DNA from: Jejubacter calystegiae
Lineage (GTDB): Bacteria > Pseudomonadota > Gammaproteobacteria > Enterobacterales > Enterobacteriaceae
Direction: 5' to 3'
Length of the DNA stretch: 64,000 nt
NCBI RefSeq assembly: GCF_005671395.1
Contig: NZ_CP040428.1
Location: forward strand, 3,968,001-4,032,000
The position numbers and the translations under genes are program-made. Positions 46,443 through 56,060 of this stretch are shown here, one piece after another (positions within the stretch are counted from its first letter, which is position 1; every line of letters begins with the position of its first letter). The notes beneath the pieces are model-generated. The model had not been told where the DNA came from. It made no database searches and was given only the letters and a program-made list of their open reading frames with translations.

Positions 46443-47943
46443 AAGGTTGCTCCATCAGACTGCGTTCGCGCAGCAGTGAACAGGGTCGATAACGCTCTTC
46501 ACCGTAGTGGCGCTGCAACCGTTCCAGAATGTCCAGTACCCGGCGCCAGCCGAGTACCGCCCCCCAGGCCAGCGGCCCCATGGGGTAGTTCACCCCCAGT
46601 CGCAGAGCGGTATCGATATCCTGTTCGCTGGCTACCCCCTTTTGCAGGGCATCCAGCCCTTCATTCACCAGCATGGCGACCGTGCGCCACACCAGCATGC
46701 CGGGGTAATCGTTAATCAGCAGCACCTGTTTATCCCACTGTTGCAGCAGATGCAGGGCCTTCGCGGTCTGGTTCGGGGTGTTTTGCGGCGCGGCGGCGGC
46801 CACCAGTAACGGCGAACGCTGATAGTCGGCGGCCAGATCGAGCAGTACCACCGCCCGCCCCAGCCGCTGTGCTTCAGCGCCCGCGCTGTCGCCCCGGGAC
46901 AACATCAACACGACATCATCGTCCAGTTCGATAACCGCCTTATTTGTGACATTGTCACTAATGGCGATCGGTGCGACCAGCGCCTCCAGCCCGGCAAACC
47001 AGCCTTCCCGGCTACGCCGGATCTGCCGTGCAGAGGCCGCTGCAGGCTCGGGCGCAACAAACGGCAGCGCCGACGGGTTTCGCGGCCAGCCATAAACCCC
47101 CTGACCGCTCTTTTGCCCCAGCCGCCGCCCCAACACCAGCTCCTGCTGATGCAGCGACGGCAGAAAGCGGCGATCCTGCCAGAAACCATTAAATACCGAG
47201 CAGGTGACGGCGAAGTTCACGTCCTGGCCTATCAGATCGGTTAGCTCCAGCGGCCCCATGGGAAAGCCGCCGGACTCACGCAGCGCGGCGTCCAGCACCT
47301 CTGGCGGCGCCACCTGCTGTTCCAGCGCCCGCCAGGCCTCGGCGTAGAACGGTCGCGCCACCCGGTTGACGATAAACCCCGGCATGGCCTGGCAGCGTAC
47401 CGCCGTTTTGCCCCAGCGCTGCGCCAGTTCGCACAACGCAGAGGCCGTCTGTTCGCTGGTTTCCAGCCCGCTGACCACCTCGACCAGCTTCATGACCGGC
47501 GCCGGATTAAAAAAGTGGAATCCCGCCACCCTGCCAGGATCCGGTACGGCGCTGGCGATAGCGGTAATCGAAATGGATGAGGTATTGGTGGTCAGCAGGG
47601 TTCCGGGATCGCAGAGGTTCGCCAGTTCCGCCAGCAATTGCTGTTTGACTTCCAACTGCTCCAGCGCCGCCTCAATCACCACCCGGCACTCCGCCAGTTG
47701 GCTGAGTTCGCCCACCCCCTGGATACGCGCCAGAATTCCCTGGCGTTCCGTCTCTGCCATTTTCCCTTTCGCCACCCGCTTAGCCAGCGCGCTATCGATA
47801 CGGGCAATGCCCTGACGGGTCGCCTGTGGCGAAATATCGTAGAGGCGTACCGGATGACCATGGCTGGCCGCCACCTGGGCGATGCCCGCCCCCATGGCGC
47901 CGCTGCCCACCACGCCGATAACGGCCTGTTCACTGATGTTCAT
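46432..47943 (-). CDS. paaH: 3-Hydroxyadipyl-CoA dehydrogenase
   Basis: 503 residues from ATG 47943 (RBS GGGAGGTAAG); the frame is open upstream into paaG without sense. NAD-binding IGVVGSGAMGAGIAQVAASH; dehydrogenase core NTSSISITAIA, GFHFFNPAPVMKLVEVV, and two C-terminal domains (NYPMGPLAWG). It converts 3-hydroxyadipyl-CoA to 3-oxoadipyl-CoA (beta-ketoadipyl-CoA), the substrate of the missing PaaJ. Somewhat longer than the E. coli protein (475). Confidence 0.95.
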   Translation of the reverse strand: MNISEQAVIGVVGSGAMGAGIAQVAASHGHPVRLYDISPQATRQGIARIDSALAKRVAKGKMAETERQGILARIQGVGELSQLAECRVVIEAALEQLEVKQQLLAELANLCDPGTLLTTNTSSISITAIASAVPDPGRVAGFHFFNPAPVMKLVEVVSGLETSEQTASALCELAQRWGKTAVRCQAMPGFIVNRVARPFYAEAWRALEQQVAPPEVLDAALRESGGFPMGPLELTDLIGQDVNFAVTCSVFNGFWQDRRFLPSLHQQELVLGRRLGQKSGQGVYGWPRNPSALPFVAPEPAAASARQIRRSREGWFAGLEALVAPIAISDNVTNKAVIELDDDVVLMLSRGDSAGAEAQRLGRAVVLLDLAADYQRSPLLVAAAAPQNTPNQTAKALHLLQQWDKQVLLINDYPGMLVWRTVAMLVNEGLDALQKGVASEQDIDTALRLGVNYPMGPLAWGAVLGWRRVLDILERLQRHYGEERYRPCSLLRERSLMEQPYAQ

Positions 47944-47944
47944 C

Positions 47945-48733
47945 TTACCTCCCGGTAAACTGCGGCGGACGACGGGCCAGAAACGCGGCCACACCTTCAC
48001 GGTAGTCGGCGCTGCGCCCGGCCAGCCGCTGGTAGTCACGCTCCAGGTCGAGCTGAGCGTCAAGTCCCTGCTGTTCGGCAGCCAGCAGCGCCCTTTTGAT
48101 CAACCCCAGCCCCAGGGTGGGCTGCGTCGCCAGATGGCGGGAGATTGTCTGAACCCGGTCGCTCAGCGCGGCATCGTCCACCACTTCCCAGATCATGCCC
48201 CAGCTTTCCGCCTGTTCAGCGCTTAGCTTATCGCCCAGCATGGCCAGCCCCATGGCCCGCGCCCGCCCGGCAAGGCGCGGCAGAAACCAGGTGCCGCCGC
48301 TATCCGGCACCAGCCCCAGCTTGCTGAAGCCCATCACAAAGCTGGCGGAACGGGCAGCAATGACGATATCGCAACCCAGCGCCAGGGTGGCCCCGGCTCC
48401 CGCCGCCACGCCGTTCACCGCGGCGATAACCGGCTTTTCCAGGCGCGCCAGACGGCGCACCAGCGGATTGTAGAAACGCTCCACCGACAGCCCCAGGTCC
48501 GGGGGGCCGGCATCGGGATCCACATTGCGATCGTTAAGATCCTGCCCGGCGCAAAACGCGCGACCGGCACCGGTCAGCACCAGACAGCGAATTTCCGCGT
48601 CACGTTCCGCCTGAGTTAGCTGTTCGGCTAACTGAAGGTGCATCGCATCATTAAAACTGTTCAGTCGCTCGGGGCGATTAAAGGTCAGGGTCATCACGCC
48701 CTGCTGCACATCACGGGTAATCAGCTCATCCAC
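47945..48733 (-). CDS. paaG: 1,2-Epoxyphenylacetyl-CoA isomerase
   Basis: 262-residue crotonase-fold enzyme. It isomerises ring-1,2-epoxyphenylacetyl-CoA to the oxepin and later shifts a double bond in the beta-oxidation steps. GAGRAFCAGQDLNDRNV, the oxyanion hole in NGVAAGAGATLALGCD, and KLGLVPDSGGTWFLPRLAG with the catalytic Asp. One base before paaH. Confidence 0.94.
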   Translation of the reverse strand: MDELITRDVQQGVMTLTFNRPERLNSFNDAMHLQLAEQLTQAERDAEIRCLVLTGAGRAFCAGQDLNDRNVDPDAGPPDLGLSVERFYNPLVRRLARLEKPVIAAVNGVAAGAGATLALGCDIVIAARSASFVMGFSKLGLVPDSGGTWFLPRLAGRARAMGLAMLGDKLSAEQAESWGMIWEVVDDAALSDRVQTISRHLATQPTLGLGLIKRALLAAEQQGLDAQLDLERDYQRLAGRSADYREGVAAFLARRPPQFTGR

Positions 48734-48735
48734 GG

Positions 48736-49503
48736 TCAGCGTCCTGTAAATTTCGGAGTTCGTTTTTCCAGAAAGGCGCGAATGCCCTCCTGACGATCGT
48801 CGGTGGCGGCCAGCAGCGTAAATAACTGACGCTCAATGCTGAGCCCCTGGCTGAGCCCCACTTCCTGGCCCTGACGCAGCGCCTGTTTTGCCGCCTGCAG
48901 CGCCAGCGGCGCCCGTTCGGCGATACGCTGCGCCAACTGCTGCGCATACTCCAGGGTCAGATCCGGCGGGCATAGCCGGGCCACCAGCCCCACCCGCCAG
49001 GCTTCCCGGGCGTCGATGGGTTCGCCGCTCAGCACCATGCGGCTGGCCAGCCCCTTGCCTACGGCGCGCAGCAGGCGCTGGATGCCGCCCGCCCCCGGCA
49101 TAATGCCCAACGTGATTTCCGGTAAACCAAAGCGAGCGTTTTCACCGGCAACCACCATGTCGCTCAGCAGCGCCAGTTCGAAACCGGCGCCCAGGGCATA
49201 GCCGTTAACCGCCGTCAGCAGCGGTTTGGGAAAACCGTCGATGCGCGCCCACAGCCCGGGGCGCGGATCCTGCAGGGTGGCGACCATATCCCGACTGGCC
49301 ATCTCTTTAAGATCGGCCCCGGCGGCAAAGCCGCGTCCGGCGCCGGTAATTACCACCGCGCCGATGCTTTCATCGCCGCTGGCCTGTTCCAGCGCCGTCG
49401 CCAGCCTTTCCAGTTGGGCATTGTCCAGCGCGTTACGCGCCTGCGGACGATTCAGGGTCAGGGTCAACACCCGCCCCTGACGCTCGCTAATCAGTTGCGT
49501 CAC
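48736..49503 (-). CDS. paaF: 2,3-Dehydroadipyl-CoA hydratase
   Basis: 255-residue enoyl-CoA hydratase: TGAGRGFAAGADLKEMASRD, NGYALGAGFELALLSD, PEITLGIMPGAGGIQRL (both catalytic acidic positions present). It hydrates 2,3-dehydroadipyl-CoA to 3-hydroxyadipyl-CoA, the PaaH substrate. Two bp before paaG. Confidence 0.94.
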   Translation of the reverse strand: MTQLISERQGRVLTLTLNRPQARNALDNAQLERLATALEQASGDESIGAVVITGAGRGFAAGADLKEMASRDMVATLQDPRPGLWARIDGFPKPLLTAVNGYALGAGFELALLSDMVVAGENARFGLPEITLGIMPGAGGIQRLLRAVGKGLASRMVLSGEPIDAREAWRVGLVARLCPPDLTLEYAQQLAQRIAERAPLALQAAKQALRQGQEVGLSQGLSIERQLFTLLAATDDRQEGIRAFLEKRTPKFTGR

Positions 49504-49512
49504 CTCGCCCCC

Positions 49513-50571
49513 TTAAACGTCGAAGTCCACCACCAGGCCATCGCCTTTCGGCAACGCCTGGCAGCTCAGGATGTAGCCTGCCGCCAGTTGATCCGGCTCC
49601 AGACTGTAGTTAACCGCCATCTCCACTTCGCCCTGCAACACCCGGCATTTACAGGTAGCGCAGACGCCGCCTTTACAGGCATAAGGCAGGTCGGCCCCCT
49701 GACGCAGAGCGGCATCCAGAATGCTTTCATCTTCTGCGGCCAGCACAATCTGGCGCTGGTGGCCATCCTGACGCACGGTAACCCGGGTGCCTTGCGCCGC
49801 GCCGGCCGTTCGCCGCGGGCCGCCAGTTCCCGGCGTATTAAAATGTTCGATATTAATAGTGTCCGGCGCCATGCCCAGTTCCACCAGCGCTGCGCTGGCC
49901 TGCTCCATCATCGCCTGGGGGCCGCAAATAAAGGCACGATCAAAACGCGAAAAATCCAGTAGCTGTTCGCCCAGCGCATGGAGCTTCTGACCGTCGATGC
50001 GGCCATGAAACAGCGCGCTTTCGGTGCTCTCCTGACTGAAGATCCATAGCAGTTGCAGGCGCTGGGGCCAGCGGTCCTTCAGGTCCGCCAGCGCCTGGCG
50101 GAACATCATGCTGTCGGTGGAGCGGTTGCCATAAATCAGGGTAAAGCGGCTTTCCGGCTCGGTCGCCAGCGTCGCTTCGATAATCGCCAGCATCGGCGTA
50201 ATGCCTGAGCCTGCGGCAATCGCCAGATAGTCGCCGCGCACCGCAGGGTCTGGCCGGTAGCCGAAGTTGCCCTGGGGCACCATCACCTCCAGACTGGCGC
50301 CCGGTTGCAACTCTCGCAGGGCGTAGCCGGAAAAACGCCCACCCTCAATGCTTTTTACCGCCACGCTAATTTCACCGGCTCGCGGCGCCCGGCAAATGGA
50401 GTAACAGCGCCGCAACTCTTCGCCATTAATCCGGGCTTTCAGCGTCAGATGCTGGCCGGGACGCCAGGCGTAATCCCGCGCCAGCGCCTCGGGCACCGCG
50501 AAGGTGATCTCCACCGCTTCCGCCGTTTCCGGCTCGATATTCGCCACTGTCAGGGCATGAAAGGTCGTCAT
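49513..50571 (-). CDS. paaE: Phenylacetyl-CoA epoxidase reductase subunit PaaE
   Basis: 352 residues from ATG 50571 (MTTFHALTVANIEPETAEAV). The N-terminal ferredoxin-reductase FAD domain (RCYSICRAP), the NAD domain (AAGSGITPMLAIIEATL) and a C-terminal plant-type 2Fe-2S ferredoxin (CKGGVCATCKCRV, plus a distal Cys in LSCQALP). It passes NADPH electrons to the PaaABC oxygenase. Confidence 0.95.
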   Translation of the reverse strand: MTTFHALTVANIEPETAEAVEITFAVPEALARDYAWRPGQHLTLKARINGEELRRCYSICRAPRAGEISVAVKSIEGGRFSGYALRELQPGASLEVMVPQGNFGYRPDPAVRGDYLAIAAGSGITPMLAIIEATLATEPESRFTLIYGNRSTDSMMFRQALADLKDRWPQRLQLLWIFSQESTESALFHGRIDGQKLHALGEQLLDFSRFDRAFICGPQAMMEQASAALVELGMAPDTINIEHFNTPGTGGPRRTAGAAQGTRVTVRQDGHQRQIVLAAEDESILDAALRQGADLPYACKGGVCATCKCRVLQGEVEMAVNYSLEPDQLAAGYILSCQALPKGDGLVVDFDV

Positions 50572-50578
50572 GGCCACC

Positions 50579-51070
50579 TCAGATACATTTGAAATAGTCG
50601 AAGGGTTCCCGGCAGCTTTCGCAGCGCCACAGCGCCTTGCAGGCCGTGGAGCCAAATTCGCTGATAAGCTGGGTCTGAACGCTTGCGCAGCGCGGGCAAC
50701 GGACCCGCTCCGGCATCAGGGCGTGGCAGCTATGCCCCACCGGCGGGCTGATGCCATATTCCCGTAACCGCCGCCGGGCATCGGGACTCATCCAGTCGGT
50801 GGTCCAGGCCGGGTGTAACTGTACGGTCACCTCTACCGGGCCGTAGCCCCGACTTTCCAGAACCGTGCGGATCTCCGCCATCAGCGTTTCGGTGGCCGGA
50901 CAGCCGGAATAGGTGGGCGTAAAGCCGATACGCCAGCCGCGCCCGTCGTGCTTCACGCTGCGTACCATGCCGAGATCGGTGATGGTCAGTACCGGGATCT
51001 CCGGATCGCTGATGGTGGAAAGCAGCGCCCAGACCTCGCGGGTTTGCGGCGGCGTCAGGGTCAGGTTCAT
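50579..51070 (-). CDS. paaD: Phenylacetyl-CoA epoxidase assembly protein PaaD
   Basis: 163 residues. MIP18/DUF59-like fold (STISDPEIPVLTITDLGMVR, TPTYSGCPATETLM) followed by a four-Cys C-terminal knuckle (RCPRCASVQ, ALWRCESCREPFDYF). Thought to mature metal or Fe-S centres of the epoxidase; essential in E. coli. Confidence 0.95.
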   Translation of the reverse strand: MNLTLTPPQTREVWALLSTISDPEIPVLTITDLGMVRSVKHDGRGWRIGFTPTYSGCPATETLMAEIRTVLESRGYGPVEVTVQLHPAWTTDWMSPDARRRLREYGISPPVGHSCHALMPERVRCPRCASVQTQLISEFGSTACKALWRCESCREPFDYFKCI

Positions 51071-51079
51071 CGCCCCTCC

Positions 51080-51847
51080 TTACCAGCTCAGGCCGGGATA
51101 GCTGCGTTGCAGATACTGCATCTCTGCCAGCAGCGGCCCCAGATGTTCGCTATGCAGCCCGGCACGACCGCCGGTGCGGTATCCCGCTTCGTCCGGCTCA
51201 CGCAATCCGGCTTCCCGCAGCCCCTGTTCCACCTCCTGGCGCCAGGGGGTCTGCAGGGTACGGGAGTCCACCGCAATGCCCTGCTCCGCCAGCGCGATTT
51301 CAAGCTGATCCGCCTGGAACAGTTCGCCGCTAAAGCGCCACAGTTCATCCAGCGCCTGCTGCATTTTGGTGTGGGAAAGTTCAGTGCCGTTGCCCAGGCG
51401 AATCAGCCAGCCGCGGCTAAAGCGCAGGTGATAACGCACCTCTTTAATGGCACGGGCGGCAATGGCCGACAGCGTTTCATCACGGCTGTGGATCAGCCGC
51501 TCGTAAAGCGCGACATGCCAGGCATCCATCAGATACTGACGCACCAGGGTGTCGCTGAAATCACCGTTAGGTTGTTCCACCAGCAGCAGATTGCTGTACT
51601 GACGTTCGTCACGGCCAAAGGCGAGCGTATCTTCATCGCCCTCTCCCAGCCGCTGCGCCGCATAGCTCAGCAAATGGCGCCCCTGACCCAGCAGATCCAG
51701 ACCGATATTGGCCAGCGCCAGGTCGATTTCCAGCTCCGGAGCATGGCCGCACCATTCGCACAGGCGCTGGGCCAGAATCAGGCTGCTGTCGCCCAGCCGC
51801 AGGCTGTAGCTGGCGATTGTGTCACTGTGTTGCACGGGCCACCTCAC
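51080..51847 (-). CDS. paaC: Phenylacetyl-CoA epoxidase structural subunit PaaC
   Basis: 255 residues. Ferritin-like helical protein related to PaaA but without a full di-iron site; it binds PaaA to form the AC subcomplex. EWCGHAPELEIDLALANIGL, AIKEVRYHLRFSRGWL, HLGPLLAEMQYLQRSYPG. Overlaps paaB (ATGA). Confidence 0.95.
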   Translation of the reverse strand: MRWPVQHSDTIASYSLRLGDSSLILAQRLCEWCGHAPELEIDLALANIGLDLLGQGRHLLSYAAQRLGEGDEDTLAFGRDERQYSNLLLVEQPNGDFSDTLVRQYLMDAWHVALYERLIHSRDETLSAIAARAIKEVRYHLRFSRGWLIRLGNGTELSHTKMQQALDELWRFSGELFQADQLEIALAEQGIAVDSRTLQTPWRQEVEQGLREAGLREPDEAGYRTGGRAGLHSEHLGPLLAEMQYLQRSYPGLSW

Positions 51848-52131
51848 ATATGTTCAATGCCATCGGGAATGGTGTAGAAGGTTGGATGGCGGTAGATTTT
51901 GGTGTCCGCCGGGTCGAAAAACTCGCCGCGCTCTTCCGGCTGGGAAGCCACGATCTGGCTGGCCCGCACCACCCAGATAGAGCAGCCTTCACTGCGCCGG
52001 GTATAGGCATCGCGCGCGTTTTCCAGCGCCATTTGATCGTCGGCGGCATGCAGACTGCCAACGTGACGGTGCGACAACCCCTGGCGGTTACGGACAAAGA
52101 CCTCATATAGCGGCCAGTACTCTTTGCTCAT
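51844..52131 (-). CDS. paaB: Phenylacetyl-CoA epoxidase subunit PaaB
   Basis: 95 residues, the E. coli length, from ATG 52131 (MSKEYWPLYEVFVRNRQGLS); an ATG directly before it is closer to AGGAG. PaaB bridges two AC units and helps electron transfer from PaaE. HRHVGSLHAADDQMALENAR and the C-terminal HPTFYTIPDGIEHM are near invariant. Confidence 0.96.
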   Translation of the reverse strand: MSKEYWPLYEVFVRNRQGLSHRHVGSLHAADDQMALENARDAYTRRSEGCSIWVVRASQIVASQPEERGEFFDPADTKIYRHPTFYTIPDGIEHM

Positions 52132-52142
52132 CATGGTTCTCC

Positions 52143-53078
52143 TCAGGCGGCGTCGGTACGCTGCTGTTTTTCGGCCCAGGCCAGCGCCGCTTCGCGCACC
52201 CAGGCTCCCTTGTCCCAGGCCCGGCGCTTCGCCGCCAGCCGTTCGTGATTACAGATACCGCGTCCGGCAATGACCTCATTCAGTTCCGTCCAGTTGATTT
52301 CACCAAAGCGGTAGTGGCCGCTGGCCGCGTCCCAGGCAAGGTCCGGGTCCGGCACCGTCATTCCCAGCGCTTCAACCTGCGGAACGGTGTTATCCACAAA
52401 GCGCTGACGCAGTTCATCGTTGGTATGGCGTTTAATTTTCCAGGCCAGACTGCGGGCGCTGTTGGGCGACCTGGCATCGTCAGGGCCGAACATCATCAGC
52501 GACGGCCACCAGAAGCGATTAATGGCGTCCTGCAACATCCGGCGCTGTTCATCGCTGCCGTTAGCCAGCGCCACGCAGGCCTCAAACCCCTGACGCTGGT
52601 GAAAGCTCTCTTCCTTACAGATTTTCACCATCGCCCTGGCGTAAGGACCGTAGGAGGTTCGACACAGCGCCACCTGGTTAACAATGGCCGCGCCATCCAC
52701 CAGCCAGCCGATAACCGGAATATCGGCCCAGTTCAGGGTCGGGTAATTGAAGATGGACGAATACTTCATCCGCCCTTCCAGCATCTTGCGATAGAGATCT
52801 TCCCGGGCGCAGCCCAGGGTTTCTGCCGCGCTGTAAAGGTAAAGACCGTGACCGGCTTCATCCTGCACCTTCGCCAGCAGGATAGCCTTACGGCGCAGGC
52901 TGGGCGCCCGGGTCAGCCAGTTACCCTCTGGCAGCATGCCCACCACTTCGGAATGGGCATGCTGACCGATCTGGCGAATAAGCGTTTTACGGTAGTCATC
53001 CGGCATCCAGTCCTGAGGTTCAATGGCGCGTTCCCCGGCGATATCGGCCTCAAAACGGCGTTGTTGTTGGTTCGTCAC
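52143..53078 (-). CDS. paaA: Phenylacetyl-CoA epoxidase catalytic subunit PaaA
   Basis: 311 residues. Di-iron oxygenase that makes the ring-1,2-epoxide of phenylacetyl-CoA. The two metal-binding helices contain [13 protein letters not shown] and [18 protein letters not shown] (E-x-x-H motifs). First gene of the long paa operon, divergent from paaZ. Confidence 0.96.
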   Translation of the reverse strand: MTNQQQRRFEADIAGERAIEPQDWMPDDYRKTLIRQIGQHAHSEVVGMLPEGNWLTRAPSLRRKAILLAKVQDEAGHGLYLYSAAETLGCAREDLYRKMLEGRMKYSSIFNYPTLNWADIPVIGWLVDGAAIVNQVALCRTSYGPYARAMVKICKEESFHQRQGFEACVALANGSDEQRRMLQDAINRFWWPSLMMFGPDDARSPNSARSLAWKIKRHTNDELRQRFVDNTVPQVEALGMTVPDPDLAWDAASGHYRFGEINWTELNEVIAGRGICNHERLAAKRRAWDKGAWVREAALAWAEKQQRTDAA

Positions 53079-53125
53079 GGCACCACCCCTTTATGATTCC
53101 AGTTTTAATAAAAATAAATTCAAAA

Positions 53126-53317
53126 TGAATCACTTCATAATGGAAAAGTTACAAATAAGTTAAGCATATGAGCAAAGAATGTATTGGCATTCTGTGAGCG
53201 CAATCACGATAAATATCATAAAAATCCTATTTATCATTAAGTTGCTTAGATGAACGAAGCGGCGGCAAATCACATTGTTAATAAAACATTAAATGGCAGC
53301 TTGATTTTTATGATTCA
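53126..53317. promoter_or_regulatory. paaZ-paaA divergent control region: CRP, IHF and PaaX-type sites
   Basis: A CRP site, TGTGAGCGCAATCACG, at 53193-53208 matches TGTGA-N6-TCACA except its last base. An IHF-like site, AATCACATTGTTA (53268-53280), matches the consensus at 12 of 13 positions. TGATTCA cores of PaaX type stand on each side: 53126-53132 (minus) near paaA and 53311-53317 (plus) near paaZ. E. coli uses the same three proteins at this promoter pair. Confidence 0.8.
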
Positions 53318-53367
53318 CAAAACAACTATTATTGTGTTTTTACGTAACATTTAATGGGGAGCAAACT

Positions 53368-55413
53368 ATGCAGCAGTTAGCCAGTTATCTTTCGGGCGTC
53401 TGGCAGTGCGGTAACAGTGAGGGGCGTACCATCCGCCATGCGATTAGCGGCGAAGCGCTGTGGCAGGTTTCCAGCGATGGGCTGGATATGGCCGCTGCCA
53501 GGCGCTACGCCATTGAACGCGGCGGTAGCGCCCTGGGGGCGATGACCTTTGTTCAGCGCGCCGCCATGCTGAAGGCACTGGCCAAACACCTGCTGGCCCA
53601 TAAAGAGAGTTTCTACGAGATTTCAGCCCAGACCGGCGCCACCCGCGCCGACGGATGGGTGGATATTGAAGGGGGCATCGGCACGCTGTTTGCTTATGCA
53701 GGCCTGGGCAGCCGCGAACTGCCGGACGACCAGCTGTGGCCCGAAGATGAGCTTATTCCGCTGTCAAAACAGGGGGAGTTCGCGGCCCGTCACGTGTTGA
53801 CCCGCCGCGACGGCGTGGCGGTACACATTAACGCCTTTAACTTCCCGTGCTGGGGAATGCTGGAAAAACTGGCTCCCACCTGGCTTGCCGGTATGCCCGC
53901 CATCGTGAAGCCCGGCACCGCCAGCGCCCAGCTCACCCAGGCGATGGTCCGCGCCATTGTCGACAGCGATCTGGTACCGGACGGCGCCATCAGCCTGATC
54001 TGCGGCGGCGCGGGGGACCTGCTGGACTATCTGGAAGAGCAGGATGTGGTGACCTTCACTGGCTCTGCGGCCACCGGTCAGAAGCTGCGCTGCCACCCCA
54101 ATCTGGTGGCGCGATCGATCCCCTTCACCATGGAGGCGGATTCCCTGAACTGCTGCGTACTGGGCAGTGACGTCACTGCACAACAGCCGGAATTTGCGCT
54201 GTTTATTCGCGAAGTAGTACGCGAAATGACCGCCAAAGCCGGACAGAAATGTACCGCGATTCGCCGCATTATGGTGCCGGAAACGCAGCTTGAGGCGGTA
54301 CGTGAAGCGCTTATCGCCCGACTTAGCAAAGTTCGCTGGGGCGATCCCGCTGAGGAAGGAGTCAAAATGGGCGCGCTGGTCAGTAGCGAACAGCGTGACG
54401 ATGTGGCAGCGCAGGTCAACGCGCTGGTAGAAGCAGGCTGCCAGCTGGCGCTGGGGGGCACGCCCGATACCCGTAGCCCTGGCGCCTTCTTCCCACCGAC
54501 CCTGCTGGTTTGCCCGCAGCCGGATGAAATCACGGCGGTACACCAGCGCGAAGCCTTCGGACCGGTCGCCACCCTGATGCCCTACCGGGACGATGACCAC
54601 GCCATGGCGCTGGCCCGGGCCGGATGCGGCAGCCTGGCAGGTACACTGGTCACCAATGATGAAGCCCTGGCCCGCCGGTTTGTGCTGGGGGCGGCGCGCG
54701 CCCATGGTCGACTGCAGATTCTGAATGGCGAATCGGCCCCCGGCTCCACCGGCCACGGCTCGCCGCTGCCGCAGCTGGTGCATGGCGGCCCCGGACGGGC
54801 CGGCGGCGGCGAAGAGCTGGGCGGCCTGCGCGCCGTGAAGCACTACCTGCAGCGTACCGCCATTCAGGGAAGCCCCTCGATGCTGGCCGCCATCGGTCGC
54901 CAGTGGGTGGCGGGCGCCCGGGTCAATGAGTCCCCGGTGCATCCGTTCCGTAAAGAATTCGAAGATCTGCACCCTGGCGACAGCCTGCTCACCGCCCGCC
55001 GCACCGTAACCGAAGCCGATATCGTCAACTTCGCCTGTCTGAGCGGTGACCACTTCTACGCCCATATGGATAAGATCGGCGCCGCCGAATCACTGTTTGG
55101 CGAGCGGGTAGCCCACGGCTACTTTGTGGTTTCCGCCGGTGCCGGGCTGTTTGTCGACCCCGGCGTCGGGCCGGTTATCGCCAACTATGGCCTGAATAAT
55201 CTGCGCTTTATCGAACCAGTGAAGATTGGCGATACCATTCAGGCGCGGCTGACCTGCAAACAGAAGACCGCCAAAGCCCAGAAAACCCCGGAAGATCGTC
55301 CGGTCGGCGTGGTGGAATGGGCCGTCGAAGTCGTCAACCAGCATCAGCAACCGGTGGCGCTGTGGAGTATCCTCACCCTGGTGGCACGCCGCAACGGCGA
55401 TTTTCCTGCATGA
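53368..55413 (+). CDS. paaZ: Bifunctional oxepin-CoA hydrolase / 3-oxo-5,6-dehydrosuberyl-CoA semialdehyde dehydrogenase
   Basis: 681 residues from ATG 53368 (RBS GGGGAGCAA). The N-terminal aldehyde dehydrogenase (to about 520) has [20 protein letters not shown], the Glu of [11 protein letters not shown] and the catalytic Cys of [12 protein letters not shown]. The C-terminal MaoC-type hydratase (from about 535; [18 protein letters not shown]) opens the oxepin ring. Both active sites look intact. Divergent from paaA, as in E. coli. Confidence 0.96.
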   Translation: MQQLASYLSGVWQCGNSEGRTIRHAISGEALWQVSSDGLDMAAARRYAIERGGSALGAMTFVQRAAMLKALAKHLLAHKESFYEISAQTGATRADGWVDIEGGIGTLFAYAGLGSRELPDDQLWPEDELIPLSKQGEFAARHVLTRRDGVAVHINAFNFPCWGMLEKLAPTWLAGMPAIVKPGTASAQLTQAMVRAIVDSDLVPDGAISLICGGAGDLLDYLEEQDVVTFTGSAATGQKLRCHPNLVARSIPFTMEADSLNCCVLGSDVTAQQPEFALFIREVVREMTAKAGQKCTAIRRIMVPETQLEAVREALIARLSKVRWGDPAEEGVKMGALVSSEQRDDVAAQVNALVEAGCQLALGGTPDTRSPGAFFPPTLLVCPQPDEITAVHQREAFGPVATLMPYRDDDHAMALARAGCGSLAGTLVTNDEALARRFVLGAARAHGRLQILNGESAPGSTGHGSPLPQLVHGGPGRAGGGEELGGLRAVKHYLQRTAIQGSPSMLAAIGRQWVAGARVNESPVHPFRKEFEDLHPGDSLLTARRTVTEADIVNFACLSGDHFYAHMDKIGAAESLFGERVAHGYFVVSAGAGLFVDPGVGPVIANYGLNNLRFIEPVKIGDTIQARLTCKQKTAKAQKTPEDRPVGVVEWAVEVVNQHQQPVALWSILTLVARRNGDFPA

Positions 55414-55420
55414 TTGATGA

Positions 55421-55447
55421 GGCGGGCATAGATTTGCCCGCCCTTTT
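55421..55447 (+). terminator. Terminator of paaZ
   Basis: 8-bp stem GGCGGGCA/TGCCCGCC, 6-nt loop, then CTTTT. The region 55448-55536 towards ydbL holds nothing further I can name. E. coli has feaR, feaB and tynA in this interval; they are absent here. Confidence 0.8.
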
Positions 55448-55536
55448 CCCCAACCTGGCACAAACGGCAAATCTTTCACGGCACTCTGGAAGAATTTGGC
55501 GTAACGCCCGGCGAATACCGGCGCCGCCATCTCTGA

Positions 55537-55854
55537 CTACTTCTTCATCCAGCGCCCGTTAATACCGCGCACGTACTCGCCGACTGCTGCGCGAGTGACC
55601 AGCTTCTGCCCGGCCAGCCGCGCCACTTCTTCAATCGGGACGTTATGGCTTTTTGCCAGCGCGCGGTAGCTCTGCTGGCGCTCTTTATTGATACGGTCCA
55701 CCAGGACCTGGCTTTCCGGATCCGCACTGATGGTCGCCAGATAGCCCCCCAGGGTTTCGCCCACCCGCCCCTGGCTGCGCGCTTCATCCAGCGTCAGGGC
55801 GCTGACGCTCACACTCGCCAGCAACAGAACCAGTCCGCTGATAAGTCGTTTCAT
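55537..55854 (-). CDS. ydbL: YdbL, DUF1318 periplasmic protein
   Basis: 105 residues with a signal peptide (to about residue 19, SVSA). Mature TLDEARSQGRVGETLGGYLA and EVARLAGQKLVTRAAVGEY are typical. Third gene of ydbH-ynbE-ydbL, the set that accompanies the intermembrane phospholipid transporter YdbH; E. coli YdbL is proposed to modulate YdbH-YnbE assembly. Confidence 0.94.
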   Translation of the reverse strand: MKRLISGLVLLLASVSVSALTLDEARSQGRVGETLGGYLATISADPESQVLVDRINKERQQSYRALAKSHNVPIEEVARLAGQKLVTRAAVGEYVRGINGRWMKK

Positions 55855-55868
55855 CTTCGTCGGCTCCG

Positions 55869-56060
55869 TTAAAAGAGATCGCTGCGGCTCTTCAGCAGCG
55901 TTTCCACGTCTTTATCCACCTTGACGTGAATTTCATGTTCGATCTTCACGTTCATATTGATGGTGATGGGCTCAGATGGCGCCGCCACCTCAATACGCGG
56001 CGTGCAGCCGCTGAGCCCGACGACCGTCAGCGCCAGCAGGGCGACTCCCCATGTGTTCAT
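55869..56060 (-). CDS. ynbE: YnbE, small outer-membrane lipoprotein
   Basis: 63 residues. Lipobox LSGC with Cys19; the mature part INMNVKIEHEIHVKVDKDVE forms the predicted beta segment that pairs with the YdbH C-terminus in E. coli, completing the bridge at the outer membrane. The start overlaps the ydbH stop (4 bp). Confidence 0.94.
   Translation of the reverse strand: MNTWGVALLALTVVGLSGCTPRIEVAAPSEPITINMNVKIEHEIHVKVDKDVETLLKSRSDLF

Noticed and set aside
53764-55065. A 433-codon minus-strand open frame opposite paaZ
   Set aside because: Shadow of the conserved aldehyde dehydrogenase frame.
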